Positions 34,181 to 46,556 of a stretch of DNA of 64,000 nucleotides are shown here, piece after piece. Made by a program: the position numbers and the translations under genes. This DNA is from Phellopilus nigrolimitatus (taxonomy: Eukaryota; Basidiomycota; Agaricomycetes; Hymenochaetales; Hymenochaetaceae): assembly GCA_021029095.1 (NCBI GenBank), contig JAJOHG010000022.1, forward strand, positions 248,001 to 312,000, given 5' to 3'. The notes below the pieces were generated by a model. It was not told where the DNA came from. It did not search any database and saw only the letters and a list, made by a program, of their open reading frames with translations. Numbering within the stretch: position 1 is the first letter of the stretch; every line of letters begins with the position of its first letter.

Positions 34181-34577
34181 CGTGTAAATGGGAGCTTCGC
34201 TCCCAATGAAAAAATGGAAAATATGGTTAGTCTACAAGGTCGTCATATATCCGAAATTTCTCAATTTTTTTTACGTAGGTCTAAATAACTGACAAGAACC
34301 TCATGACCGAGAAACAATAAAGTACGAGTTGATCTGCTACCCAAACGTTTTACCCAGACAAAAAGAAAGGAAACCCGTATCCCCGCTACATTTACTCAAC
34401 CATCACTCGCATATCATAACGTTTCTATTTCGTGAGTACACCACGCCACCTGTGAGAAGTTTATCAAAAGTCCGTCAGTCCCATTAGCATCCAAGACAAT
34501 CAATGCGCATATATATAGCATATATAGCCATAGTTAGAAACCAAGTTCTCGTGCAGTCGACTTGAACGTTCGATGCT

Positions 34578-37500
34578 TTAAGGAAGCTGAAGCCAGAGCG
34601 CGAGCAGACGTTCGAAGTTTGGCGTGCCCAGGCCAGTCACCTACAAGGTTGGAAAGAACTGTCAGTATCCATGCTCCCACTTTGCACCTAGCAGGCATGG
34701 GAAAGGCGAAGTCACGCACCGGATCCCATCCCGTCGTAGCTTCGAAGCCCGGCGTACCTTTTAAAATTAGCGTGAGCAAAAGATCAGCAGTATGCTTAAA
34801 ATAACAAGTGAAGCAGCGGCAGAAGCGGTGTGACGGAGCACGACATGGGTGGGGTGCGAACGGACGTCTAAATGCGAAGAAATGGCACGTACCACAGCCC
34901 TGGTTCCCGCCTTGCGTGATGTCGTTGAACGCGGCGGAGAATGGTGCGCTGTAAATCGCGGGGTTGATGAAACCTAAGACAGTTAGTGTTGTCAGCGTAT
35001 GGAAGTCAGGAAGGGTACGAGATTGCAGGTGTCACACACCAACGGGACCCTTCCCGGCAGCCAGGCGCGCGTCGTTTATAAGTGTGATGATGGAGCCAGT
35101 TGTTGGTGCGGCCGCGGACGTTCCAAAGACGAGATTAAATACTTTTGAGGGTACAGAAACCGGATCAGAAGTGGTCATATCGGCGTATAGCTTTGAAAAA
35201 CCCGTGCTTACCTCCATCGACTGATAACGTCCGAAAAAAAAGGCCCGTTAGAGAAAGCCGAAGAAGAGAAACAAGTGTTAACACCCACTCGCGATAACAT
35301 AATTGGCACTGGGAAAGGCACCCGCCCATCAGCCCTCTTGAAGAAAGATAAAGTCACTAAGAAATAAGATTCACCCATTCGCACTCAAATCAGGGAACGC
35401 GCGGCTCGTGCCACTGTTGTTGAATTGCGCCGCGGTGAACAGCGGAGGGTGGTTAGTCAGGAAGCTTTGCACGGCAGACTTCTGGTAATCCGGGATCGCG
35501 AAGACATTGCTGAAGCCGCCGCCGGAGAAAATGACCTGTTCACACGCGCCTTCCGGTTCGAACACGGTGCTATTTGGGTTGACTTGCGTTGCGCCCACCT
35601 ATGATTGAATAATTGTTTATTGTAAAAACCGCCGAACGACAGAGAAAAGAGGGACATACCGAGGTGACGAACGGACAGCCCGACGGGAAAGTCGGGTTGA
35701 AGCGCGTGCCGGAAGCAGTTTCCGTTCCTGTGGTTCACAACTCATCAGCGACTATGTGGGGTAAAAATGTAGAATATAATAAGAGCGAATCATACTAACC
35801 GTTCTCGGTGAGACAAAGGTTGCCGAAGCCCGCGACACCGAAATCGCCTGAGCTATATAGGACCGTGGTCTGCGTCATTACAGCACGTCAGAAATAAATT
35901 CCCAGTATAATATAGCTCCAAAAAAATTTGAAGAGGGGGAGAGAGAGAAAGAATAAGAATAAGAAGGGTAGAAAGACACGCACACCCATCAAGCCAATCT
36001 TCCCGTACTCGGTGCACTGGCGCATAGCCGACTTGGCAGAGATCGTGATCTCGTCCTGCCCATACGAGACGGACACGACATTCGGAGGCTAGTATCAAAA
36101 AAAAAAAAAAAAAAAAAGAATCAAGTCTAGCCTTTGTACCTCTGTTCGTAGAAGACAGCGAGATGCGAACTTGCCTTGATGATACCACAGCTTTCGGGCT
36201 CTTCAGAATATGTTGGTGTCAAGAAGACGTTGTGTTACTGATAACACGTCGGGGATTACGCACGATCGAAGCCACCAGGGAGAGTATCGGGGTAGATGCC
36301 GTCCTAAAGTTCGTGATTTGCAGTCAAGAATTGGGCATAGGAAGGACAATGATTTCCAGCCTACCTGCGTCGGATCATCTCCACCTTTAGAAGTTCATAG
36401 TAAACATTAGATAAATATGTTCGAAGACGAAAGGAGGAGGGGAGAAATACATGCCTTCGAACGTGCAGAATGAAGCATCGACCGCATCAAGCCAATTATC
36501 AAAGCCTGCACCTTCCACCAGGTCTCCTGATGAAGAGTTTTCGTTAAATCGATTTCGACATATAGACCTAGCTCTACGAACCTGTTTGGAGCAGTGTCAC
36601 AGGTTGGGGGTTGGTTAGCGACATCGCATACTGTAAATCCAGATCGCTTTCTCCATTAAAGTCGAACGATTGATTTGTCGTTTGTGCGACCCCGCCATCG
36701 ATCGAGACAAACACTGGCGTCTGGCCAACCTGTGACGCCGAGAAGTTTTGGAAGAACATATCTGCAAACCGTCAGCAGAAAGCAAAAAAAAAAAAAAAAA
36801 GCGCAATCAGAATTGTGACCAAAAAAAAAATAACACCGTTTTCCTAACTACATACCTAAATCAGTCTGCAAGAATGCCTGCGGCGTGAATTCGACAACAC
36901 CAAAAGTGTTTCTGTCTGTCGCGACTGGCGTGTAATTTATGTTATACAGCGTCTGCAAACAAATAGGTGTGATGAACTGGTCGCAGTCTGCGAGCCCGAG
37001 AGTCGTGCTCCCATCGACCTTGCGCCCATCCGATTTCGGCCCGTTGAAGCTTGACGGGCTTCCGAGCTTCACCGGGGGCGCGAGGTCCGTGCTCGCATTG
37101 GAGTTACGTGTGGTGAGCGGCGTGGCGAAACGCTTTTGATATTTCTGCGGCGGTACGCGCGCGCCAAAGGCGGTCGTCGGCTTAATGAGCTCGATATGTG
37201 AAGTGAGGTGCTCAGGGATGTGGTACTTTGTTTTTAAAAGAACAACGAGTTATTTGAAGAACCCAAATTTAACTGATTTAAAAATAGACTCTGGCGTACC
37301 TCGCTGCATCCGACGCGTTCGGCCCCGTCTTCATCCCGCCAAACATGGTACTCCGTCTTGAGTAGGTCCTCGACCTCGCGCACCGTCGCATTCAGTTCGA
37401 CCCAGCTCTTGCTCTGGCTGAGCCGGAGACGCGTACGCTCGACGCCGCTTTGCGCGAGCCAATTCACAACAGCGTCGACAGTGTCCCTGCTCGGCGCGAA

Positions 37501-37779
37501 GTGCTCAACGACCTGCTGCGCAGACCAGTGCCTGCCGTAATCAGGCGACTCGGGGTGCGCGACGGCCATGAGCACGTCCTCGAGCGTGTGCATATTGCGC
37601 TGTGCAAGCCCAATCTTGAGCGGGAGGGTGGCATGCGGCTCGAGGCGACGTGCGAGGCGCCAGCCGCGTGCCTCCGGGCTAAATGCACGACGTTCATGCA
37701 CGACATGCGGAGAGAGCTGAGGCTCTGCGGCGATGAAGCCAAGGAGAGCGAGCAGCGAGAGACACGGGAGGAAGTACAT
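34578..37779 (-). CDS. Secreted sedolisin (S53 tripeptidyl peptidase)
   Basis: Acid serine-carboxyl peptidase releasing N-terminal tripeptides outside the cell. Seventeen exons: 37779-37300, 37225-36856, 36761-36582, 36526-36455, 36384-36365, 36303-36264, 36200-36175, 36088-35984, 35869-35800, 35727-35660, 35598-35375, 35308-35289, 35220-35212, 35141-35040, 34973-34893, 34757-34720, 34640-34578; 655 residues. Signal peptide at the N-terminus, pro-kumamolisin domain (HWSAQQVVEHFAPS), then catalytic E321/D325 (NGESDLDLQYAM), D440 (SSGDFGVAG) and S570 (GTSAAAP). The C-terminal calcium-site region has FNDIT, GTPGFEATTGWDP and VTGLGTPNF. Exons 5 and 12 are 20 nt and exon 13 only 9 nt. Introns 4 and 7 have GC donors (AAG|GCATGT, AAG|GCAAGT); no GT donor keeps the frame. 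Intron 7 carries a long T-run. Confidence 0.93.
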
Positions 37780-38944
37780 GGGGAACGCAAGGGGAGGCGA
37801 TGGAGCTCACGGATGCTGTGGCATGAACTGGGATAATTATATGCGAAAAAAATAAGTACAAAAGGCAGTCGCACGACCGACGACAGTCGGCATTGCAACA
37901 TGCGGACGGCAAGTTCAAGATAGGAAGAAGCACGCGGGAGGTGATGGAAGATCCCAGGCTGAATCTCCGTAACCTCTTCGTAGCCTATGAGCGAAGGCTA
38001 AATACCTCGCATAGCTACTTATAGATAGGGACCAGTAGGCAGCACTTCGGGGATATCGGCAGAGTTACAAGAGGCTACAAACGTAGAGTTGTGTATGTGG
38101 ATTGGCGACCTCCGAGAAGAGAGCCGTGCGGCAGCTCGTGCGAGCAGATAAGAAGCTGTCTTGGGAAGTCCCGAGAGAAGCAATAAGGGGCTTTTCAGGA
38201 CATATTTCTATAAAGCGAGCAGAACAAGACGGTAATCCGAAATTGCTATACGGTGTTTGCAAAATAGGACAAACACGGCTACTTTCGGTGGCCACCGATG
38301 CGACGCGTTGTGATGTCGGAGCCTGAACTTGCGGTGATGTCCGTGGACTGTTTTCCTCTCGGTAGCTCGACTCGCTTCGTTCTGTTCATCTGCCGAAACC
38401 AAAATCAAAAAATCTACCTTGCATAGAAATTTGCTCCGTCGACGCCGTCGAACCACTGGCCTTCGAATGCTTCAAGCCAAGTAATTCTCACCTTCTGTCC
38501 TCATCTTTTTTTATTTCTAGTAGTGTGAATTCTTTCTCAGGTATGTATTTCCGCACTATTGTGTACAGATGCAGCGGCATATCCACCGCAGCCTCTGAAG
38601 TGGTTATTAGTGCTAAAGTAGACCCTTAATCCGCTACCATCTTCCTCTCTTTTTAATTCGAGGGGTGTCCTCCTTGTAGTCGACATCGAGGACTACGGTG
38701 GTGTGGGACATCCGCGTAGTAGTTCCTTATCGCTTCTTGTACTTCCTTTCTTTCAGTAAACTTTCGATATAATAGTGCAATTGAGCGTTTGTGTCCTGCC
38801 GTCTCGTGCGTCAATCAGTTACTTGATTGAGAGCAGCTCGCAGAGGAGAAAGAATGGAGTAAGTCGAATCTGCATCAACTGGAGGCGCGTGCGTCTTTTC
38901 ATCGCCTCTCATCCGCTCCCTGCCTCGTGCAGCGGAGGCTCCTT
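37780..38944. other. divergent promoter region
   Basis: About 1.2 kb between the divergent sedolisin and SUZ genes. No coding potential recognised. A 5'-UTR intron for the SUZ gene is likely: GTAAGT at 38859 to CAG at 38932, because the ATG at 38855 just before it does not join the coding frame. Confidence 0.5.
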
Positions 38945-39884
38945 ATGTCAAGCCCTGCCGACGCAGCATCCACTGAACACACCGACACTGACCCTTGGGC
39001 AACTTCCAGCCCACCTGCATCCGCGCATGTCCGTCTGTCCGCCTGCTTTCTTTCTTTCCGTACCACTCACAGACTGCGACCTGACAGGCCCCCGCACTTG
39101 CGCTCGTTGCACGGCGCTCAAAGACAAATGCAGATGCGAAGCCCGTTCCCGATGCCTGGGATGACGACGACAACGACAACGAGGAAGAGGAAGAAGAAGA
39201 GGTAGACAGCGCAGCTGTCTGGCGCGATGCGTGCGTTCCCCTACCTTACTTTCATGCTTCCCGCGTGGCCTCACGCATATACCTCACATACACGCCGAAT
39301 CCGACACGCGTCACGGAACCAGCAACGCGAAGACACCCATGCCCGAGGTCATCCTTGGCGCGTCGTCTGCAGTGAGCGCGCCGCCTCCCGCCGCGCTCCA
39401 GCAGCCCATGCGCATCCTCAAGCGACCCGCCCACTCTTCCACGTCCGGAGGGAGCAGCACTCCGACAGGCGCCGACGCCGGTGCCAAATCCCTACAGGAC
39501 AGGGAGGCTGCGTACCAGGCCGCTCGCGCGCGTATTTTTGGCGAGGCAGCGCCAGCCGACTCCGCCCCAATTTCCGCAGCTCCTTTGACCCCTTCCAACG
39601 CGATCTCCGCCTTTCAGAACAGCGCCAATCCACCCCTTCCGTCTTCTTCGCCCGACCAGGCACGCACGAAGACCTCCCCAGGCGTGTCCGTGCTGCGCAA
39701 CCCGCGCGGGCCGACTGCGAGCCCAACACCAGCTTCCGGTTCCGGCACCGGCTCAGGAAAGCAGGGCTCCGGCGTCGCGAAGGGCTTCGGAAATAGCAGC
39801 AGCGGGAGGCGGAGGGGCGGAAAACGCGGGTCGGGATCCGGCTCTGGTTCAAACGGGAATGCGAACGCGAGTGCAGCTGAATAA
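38945..39884 (+). CDS. SUZ/SUZ-C domain protein (SZRD1-like)
   Basis: SUZ domains bind RNA; SZRD1-type proteins are small, poorly studied and linked to RNA metabolism. Three exons (38945-39028, 39088-39230, 39323-39884), introns 59 and 92 nt, 262 residues. Order of features matches SZRD1: acidic Trp motif (DAWDDDDNDNEEEEEE), VWRDANAKTPMP, the PMRILKRP motif, the SUZ core (LQDREAAYQAARARIFGE), then SUZ-C (SVLRNPRGP and VAKGF) and an Arg/Gly-rich tail. Start chosen at 38945 because the frame upstream lacks another ATG. The second donor choice (GTGCGT at 39231) rests on resemblance to family members; a GTAGAC donor at 39202 also exists. Convergent with the dipeptidase, about 250 nt between stops. 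Confidence 0.87.
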
Positions 39885-40136
39885 ATCACAAATGTTGTAT
39901 CTTTTGTAAAACATTATGTACGCTACATCGGCGTCCCCTTTTTTACCCTTGTGTACTTGGTGCCGCATTGGTTATTCCAAAGCTAGTGTTATATTTGCTT
40001 ATACAGCTTACAGCTAGAACAATTACATTTATGTTTTTCTCCTTAAGTCTGCCCGCCATTCATCGTTCCTTGCTCGTCGCATTGCTACAAATGTCAATCC
40101 TCACCCAAGAAAAATCGCATATAGCAGAAAGAAATT

Positions 40137-42068
40137 TCACGTCTTCACGTCGGCAACTTCGTACAGATACGTCCCAAGGAGTTTCGTCTTTACATGAAGA
40201 ATGAATGAATGAGTGGATGTGCGCAGAAAGAAAGAGCACGAGACTCACCCCTTCGATGAAGTTCGACCGGTCGAGCTTCTCGTTCGTTGAGCTTCACAAA
40301 GAAACATAGTCAGATTCCGTTCGTACAGACGTATAGAAGTAATGAAGAACACTCACTGAGCACCATCGTCCCCGCGGCCCATGGGCAGGAGCAAGACGTT
40401 GACATCGAGCTGCTCTGCGAACGTGAGAGTCACAGGGATTGAGCCACCCTCGCGTGTCAGGTCCGGCTGCACATTGTACACCGCCTACACAACAAATACA
40501 TTTTTAAAATTCTATAACATCTGGGGAAAGACAGGTGCGGCGCACCTGGGTTGCGCGTTTCGCTGCGACATAGTTCCAGTGGTTCGGGTCCGCGATCCAC
40601 GGCTTCCCGCCGTGCAGGCTCTCAACGCTCATCTTGTTCTTGCTATTGAGTTTCGCGAACTCGGCCTCGAGGAAACTGATCACGAGCGGGTCGACGTTCT
40701 CAGGTGTCTGGTCCGGGACGAGGCTAACATCAAAATTACATGATTTAAATAGTAAAATAAAAGAGCGAAAATAATGCAACACGGACCGGATGGAGAACTT
40801 GCCAGATACCTTTGCCGGGATGACGGTCTTCCCGCCCGGGGCGGAGAATGCGCCTTCGATGCCGTGCAGTGAGAGCGACGGGTAGCGCATGCGGCCCATT
40901 AGCACGGCCGCCTTGTCGTCCGACAGAGCGATGGCCGCGCCAGCGGACACCTCAATATCCTCGATGCCGTAGTCGAGCGCTTCGTAAAGTTCTCTATTTG
41001 CAAGGTATTATAGTGGTTGAGAAGAGAAAACATGACAGAGATGGCCAATCGAACGCACCTCTCTCCGTCAAAGAGGGGCTTGACGAGGTCCTCGACACCT
41101 GGAACAAGGATATCGCCCTGAGGTGTGACGAGCTTGCTCATGAGCGTGATGAGGTCCGTCATCGGCTCGTGCACCGCGCGGCCGTACGCGCCAGAATGGA
41201 GGTCGCGCGTGGGCCCAGAAATCGTGAGTTTGTAGTACGTGATGCCACGCAGACCGTAAGTCAGGCAGGGTGTGCGCGTGTTAAGCCAATAATTATCGGA
41301 CTGAACGAGGTATTCCATGAGTACCTGCATTCGTAGAAATACAGAGAAACACGCACAATGCACACGGCGTCAACACCCTCGAAGAACTTCCCCTTGCCGG
41401 CTTCGCGTGCGATGAGCTCGTCGAGGCCCTCCGAGCCGCTTTCCTCCATGCCCTCGAAGCAGAACTTGAGATTCACGGGAAGCGGGATGCCGAGCTCCTT
41501 ATGCGCCTGGAGGACGTTGAGCCAGCCTAGCACCGGGCCCTTGTCGTCGGTCGAGCCGCGCCCGATCAGCTTACCCGTCTTCTCATCGATGGTCAAGACG
41601 AATGGCTCGGTATCCCAGCCGTCTTCTTTCAGTGCCTAGGACCAAAAACGCAGACGTCTATATGTCAGTGCATCACTAGAGAAAGAAGCAAGATAGAGAG
41701 ACATACGGGCTGCACGTCAAAGTGACCGTAGCAAAGGATTGTCTTCTTGCTGGGATCGTTTCCGATCTCTGCGAGGAGCGCGGGAGGCAGGTCGAGCTCC
41801 TGACCGTCGAGGATGTGCTTCCCGAGCGGAACAGGCCGCACTTGACAGCCTACTGCTTTCAGCTCGTTTCCAAGGTATTCGGCCATCCTGAACACATCTT
41901 TGCGGTAGGCGGCGTCTCCGCTTACACTGCATTGGAGGTGAGAGGATGCATAAACGTTGCTTTCGAAGAGACGAATCACCTTGGAATCGCGACGGCATCT
42001 GCGAGACGCTGAATGAACTTGTTGGCATTGGTGTCGATGAACTCGAGGAATTGTTTCGGTGCAGGCAT
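40137..42068 (-). CDS. DUG1: Cys-Gly metallodipeptidase (M20, CNDP2/DUG1 type)
   Basis: Cytosolic zinc or manganese dipeptidase that splits Cys-Gly in glutathione breakdown. Nine exons: 42068-41980, 41926-41707, 41635-41357, 41300-41059, 40994-40797, 40723-40546, 40484-40357, 40291-40249, 40187-40137; 475 residues, identical to the usual length. Seen: metal ligands in GHFDVQP (H98), [10 protein letters not shown] and [11 protein letters not shown]; dimer/lid features [18 protein letters not shown] and [17 protein letters not shown]-terminal [15 protein letters not shown]. All phases agree across nine exons. Another glutathione-cycle gene (5-oxoprolinase-like) lies at the right end of the window. 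Confidence 0.96.
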
Positions 42069-44161
42069 GTCTATTTCACTCTTCTCGTCGCTGTGTTAAT
42101 AGTTCCAGTGTACGGTTGAAGCCAGTGAAGGAGGAACTGCCAGTGTGTGTGAAGTCGACGAAACTGAGCATATGCGCGCGTCGGCTACGACCCGGACTCG
42201 TTTCGGTGGGCTCTCTTTTGACAAACTTCACTCATCTGTTTCTGTCGCAGCATTATCAAAATTGGAGTTCTTTTTTTTCACTACATGGATCGATGCACTT
42301 ATTGAAATCATAGCCATCAAGAAGTGCCCGCCGCTGCGCCACGCTTACCTTGAAGTGTAGGAGACAAGACACCCACATTCTCAAATTTATATCCGCTCTC
42401 AGATACATGCGACTACTTGGTTCCGTGCTTGAGGAAGAAAGAATGGCTTGCTGTATCAACGAGCTTAGCTGCACGCAGAATTGTACTGTCTTTCCTCTCC
42501 TCAGAAACTCATTTTAGGAGCTGCCGTTCATTTACAAGGTGAGAGTGTTCTTACAATTTCATTCACAGCCCTGATATGTTCAATATTCAGACGAACTTCG
42601 ATCATCCTCTGCGATGCTTGCAACGTCTTACAAGCAAAGACTCCTTCAGTATTCTTGCAGGAACGTGCGGCTCGATGGCGTGCATGCACGTTCTTCCAGG
42701 AATAATTAAAGGCCCAGGCTTGATTCCAGTTATTTCAGCAGGCCAGTTGCCTGCGACACCGTTCAAGCCTGTGTGTAAGAATATGCTGTCCTGGCTGTAT
42801 TTAACTAAAATGTATGCTCCATGCAGCGACGTGCTTCGTCTGCTGGATGTCAGGGAACCTTACTTTCCAAGCGAAATTGAAAAAGATATTTTTTCTTGAC
42901 CCTCGTATGTCATATTCCGTCACTCGACATACCTCTTCTCGACCTGGACTCAGTTCTGGATCTTCGCCGATCAGCACGAAGGGTAACGTGTAAACCATAA
43001 TCCATGACCGAGACTCTGCGTGTTGGTCTGGCTTCCCTCTTTGCACGAAGAAAAGCGGGATCCCCCACCTCAGGAAGTCTGCACGATTTTACTTGCAGTT
43101 ATTACACCTGTACGGATGTCGGACGGCTTGAAGACCTCTTGGCTTCAAGCCGAGCGCTGGTTTTCTTACAGAAAGCCCCGCTTCCGTTCTCTTCAGCGAG
43201 TATCTTTACTGGAGTTGGCACTTCGATTTCAGGTGTGATATTGCGAAAGTCACGCAAACTCCTTTGCTGATGATGGGTCTGCAGGGAAATTTACGCCAAC
43301 TCATGCGTGGGTCACAACGACTTTTTCTTGAATATTTGCACGGGCCCCAGCGGGCTCCTTCGCTTCTACATATTTGCTATGTACATCGGAACATCCAAAT
43401 CTTTTTGCATCGGTATTACATATTTGCGGCCACCATGGCCGAAAGGAAGCTGTTCAGACATCGCGAAAATGTACTTCATCAGGACTTTTATGAGCTTAGC
43501 GAGCTAGTTAACGCGTGGTGCATTGGTAAAATCTTCATTTGAGTTGTGTTCCGGTACTGATGATGAATCTTTCTCCATTCATCTTGTACATGTAACATTT
43601 TCGCCATAGTTCATAGCCGCCCACTTCATAATTGGAGGAGTTTTTACCGCACGTTGGAAACGAGTGATGACGTCATACAGATGCCGCCGTCGATCATGGC
43701 CGTTCACGTTGGTCTTTCGGCGCCGACACAGCCGACGCATGCGCTTGCATAGCATTCTACTTACAGTTTTTTGATGAACCGCCTGCAAGTTCAACATCAT
43801 GCAAAAAATGCAGGGCATGAGCGCGGAATGCTGAAGGCCTCTGATTGGATTCCAGTATGCTATACGAGCACTGCATGGTTTTACACGACTCCTTATGTCC
43901 CCGGACGACTAAACAAACGTCGAAATGACGATCGTCGAGCGATCTGTTTATACCATGTTTCGGACTGCTTGGAACTTCGCGCTCACGCCGGCCTGATCAT
44001 CCGTCACTTTCCCCTTTTACTCTGACGGGTTTGTAGTTCCGATGGGCTCCAGCTATATAAGCAGCGAAGCTAACAGGTCCGTCCCCAATCCATTGAACCT
44101 ATCCGCTACTTCATAACTGACCTCAACTGAGCCTTCAGACATCCCAACATCCTAGCCAACT
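42069..44161. other. 2 kb region with only short open frames
   Basis: Between the dipeptidase start and the small secreted-protein gene. Several plus-strand frames of 60-110 codons occur (42576-42899, 43004-43270, 43264-43542) and might be remains of one decayed multi-exon gene, but no family motif is visible and no splice chain joins them convincingly. Confidence 0.35.
44054..44060 (+). promoter_or_regulatory. TATA box of small secreted-protein gene
   Basis: TATATAA about 100 nt upstream of the ATG at 44162, at a normal distance for a fungal TATA promoter with a short leader. Confidence 0.55.
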
Positions 44162-44699
44162 ATGCAGGTTCTCTTCGTCCTCTTCTCTCTCATCGCTGCC
44201 GCACTCGCCCAGCGCATCTCTCTCGGCTCGCCGTCCGCAGGCCAGACACTTTCCGCTGGACAGAGCACGACGGTACAGGTCTTCAAACCTGTATGTGCTT
44301 GCCTTCTTACCTCATTCATTATGCTATATCTCAACGTTCTCCTTTTCCTCTACCCAGGATTCTCTATCCGGCTCAACAGAGATCGGCATTGCCATAACTC
44401 TTCAGAAATGCTCGCAAACGCCTTGCCCGGATGAAAGCCAGACTCTCGGAAATGTCCTCTACGCCGGTGCCTTTGACCCCGAACGCAGGGCGGAAACGCA
44501 GTTCAGCCCTTCCAGAACTTCACCGTCACTGTTCCCAGCGGCTTCTCTGGTCCGGCCGTACTCAGCGTAGCGCATGCGAATCTCATTGGGGTGAGTAGCA
44601 CTCCCAAAGTCTAGCTTATGCCTGCTAAGTTCTTTATTTGCTTAGGCTGGACCGTCTCTCTTCACGGAAATCACGAATGTTACGGTCACCGTTACGTGA
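44162..44699 (+). pseudogene. small secreted protein, one frameshift
   Basis: Basidiomycete small secreted protein family of unknown function. Exon 1 (44162-44290) gives a signal peptide (VLFVLFSLIAAALAQ) and a Ser/Thr-rich mature start. Exon 2 (44358-44590) begins in frame (GIAITLQKCSQTPCP, LGNVLYAGAFDP). After about 44482-44515 the family-typical continuation (PFQNFTVTVPSGF, AVLSVAHANLIG) is in another frame. Exon 3 (44646-44699) finishes AGPSLFTEITNVTVTV with a proper stop. Promoter, splice sites and C-terminus are intact, so the break is a single 1-nt indel: recent pseudogenisation or a sequence error. No intron that would fix the frame is visible. Confidence 0.6.
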
Positions 44700-45776
44700 A
44701 GCGCGGAATCATTCGTTCATTTGATTTGGATTTGATTCTTGCATTTGGACTCTGCTTATTTGCTGAACTGTCATGGACAATGCATGTCTTGCACTTTTAC
44801 TTCTAAACTCCCATCATTGTTCGAGCAATTTACATGGTGCACGCATGGACAATGTGATCGTATGGATAATGGTAGTAAGTAGCGGAAAAAGTGGCTGACG
44901 AACGTTTTGGAAATACATATTTTTGTGGCTTGACGAGAACAGAATCCTATAATCACAAGCTTTGGAAGAAAACCATACCATAAATACCCAAACCGAGACC
45001 TCTTCCCTTTATTTATTCTCCAGCATGATCTCACACAGGTTCTAGCCCTTCTCGTCTTCGCTTCTAGCAAGGCTGATACGCCCTCGCAGTCCCTCTCGTT
45101 GTCCGTTTCTTTGACTCTTATTCTTCTTCATGATGTGCTCTTTGCTTTGCTTTGTCTCCATTATTCTCACTCGATCGAAGCACAACATTTTGCAATGATC
45201 TATGCAAATGCGACATGAATTATTGCCTACACCACGTAAAAAGCGTCGTGATCAAGACGAGTGGCTGCGGTTACGAGCATCGCGGTTGTTCATCGAATTT
45301 GCACGCTGGAGTCACTTCTGTTTCTGATCGCACCTGCGTGCCATCTGCGGGCTGGGAGGACTATTTGCTTATACCTCCGTCAACGGTCCCAAATTTGTAT
45401 TCATACGTCACCCTACTTTGAACTAAACCGGTCTATCATCCGATGCTATATTTCGTATCTCCATGTCCCCTTGAGACTTGATGTCCCGCGTCGCTGATGC
45501 GCATGCTTAGCACGACATTAGAGGTCTTTCGCAACCAATCCGAGGTACGATTTGCTCGGATTGAAAAAGAACATTCCTCGGATTGAAAATAAGCGAGTGG
45601 CGTGTGATGGACTGACTAAGGCATAGCCGAGAAGATGGCCGCCTCGGCATGACAGTTAGCGGCTTGTCACGCATCGGGTGTGGTAGTCGATCGACGCTGC
45701 AGAGACACCAGCAAGGTTAAAATTTATGGTAGGTGTTACATCGTGTTACGCTGTTGCCAGCGAACTTTCCATGATT

Positions 45777-46083
45777 ATTATTGCCGTTTTCATAATTGTT
45801 GGCGGAGTTCGAAATATCAACTTTTTTGGCCTCGAAGCTTCAAAAATATGCTGCTCACTCAATTCTCCACATTTTTCTTTCGTTCAAGCTGGAAAATAAT
45901 TGTATATACTGTATCAATCATCTGATGTATAAAAATAATGTACTTTTTAGAATGGATGTGCCGATCTCTGAAATCAGGCAGTGCATACATGCTCTCAGAA
46001 GGTGTCCAAACATCTTGAATTTTTGCAGCATCAGTTTTGAAGCTATTGACATGGCTGCTTTTGCAGAACACTTATATAACTGC
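45777..46083 (+). repeat. left arm of internal inverted repeat
   Basis: Pairs with 46250-46556 in inverted orientation; only a handful of mismatches, mostly near the loop side. The encoded peptides of the two arms differ at only a few residues over about 85. Confidence 0.9.
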
Positions 46084-46249
46084 CATTGAGTGGGTATAAG
46101 TCTTACTTTTTTAATGACACATTGCAATAGCCTTCCATACATGAATTTATCTGGTCTTTGTTTTTTGGATTTCTGCTGCCCAAATACTTGGTGAATTGCA
46201 CCTTGCCATCAATTTTCTGCAAAAAAGTAGAACTTCCAATATCTAAAGG

Positions 46250-46556
46250 GCATCTATATAAATGTTCTGCAAAAGCAACCATGTCAATAGCTTCAAAATT
46301 GAAGCTGCAAAAATTCAAGATGTTTGGACACCTTCTGAGAGCATGTATGCACTGCCTGATTTCAGAGATCGGCACATCCATTCTAAAAAGTACATTATTT
46401 TTATACATCAGATGATTGATACAGTATATACAATTATTTTCCAGCTTGAACGAAAGAAAAATGTGGAGAATTGAGTGAGCAGCATATTTTTGAAGCTTCG
46501 AGGCCAAAAAAGTTGATATTTCGAACTCCGCCAACAATTATGAAAACGGCAATAAT
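46250..46556 (-). repeat. right arm of internal inverted repeat
   Basis: Inverted partner of 45777-46083. A transcript through both arms would fold into a hairpin of about 300 bp with a 166-nt loop. Confidence 0.9.

Noticed and set aside
34534..34779. Alternative C-terminus of the sedolisin in another frame
   Set aside because: Splicing at 34719/34641 gives the family-typical GLGTPNF ending followed by a stop, so the read-through frame is spurious.
42576..43542. A wax-synthase-like or transferase gene from plus-strand fragments
   Set aside because: I looked for the expected histidine and membrane motifs and splice chain and found none.
45859..46474. Two mirrored small ORFs as separate genes
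   Set aside because: They are the two arms of one inverted repeat inside the foldback element.
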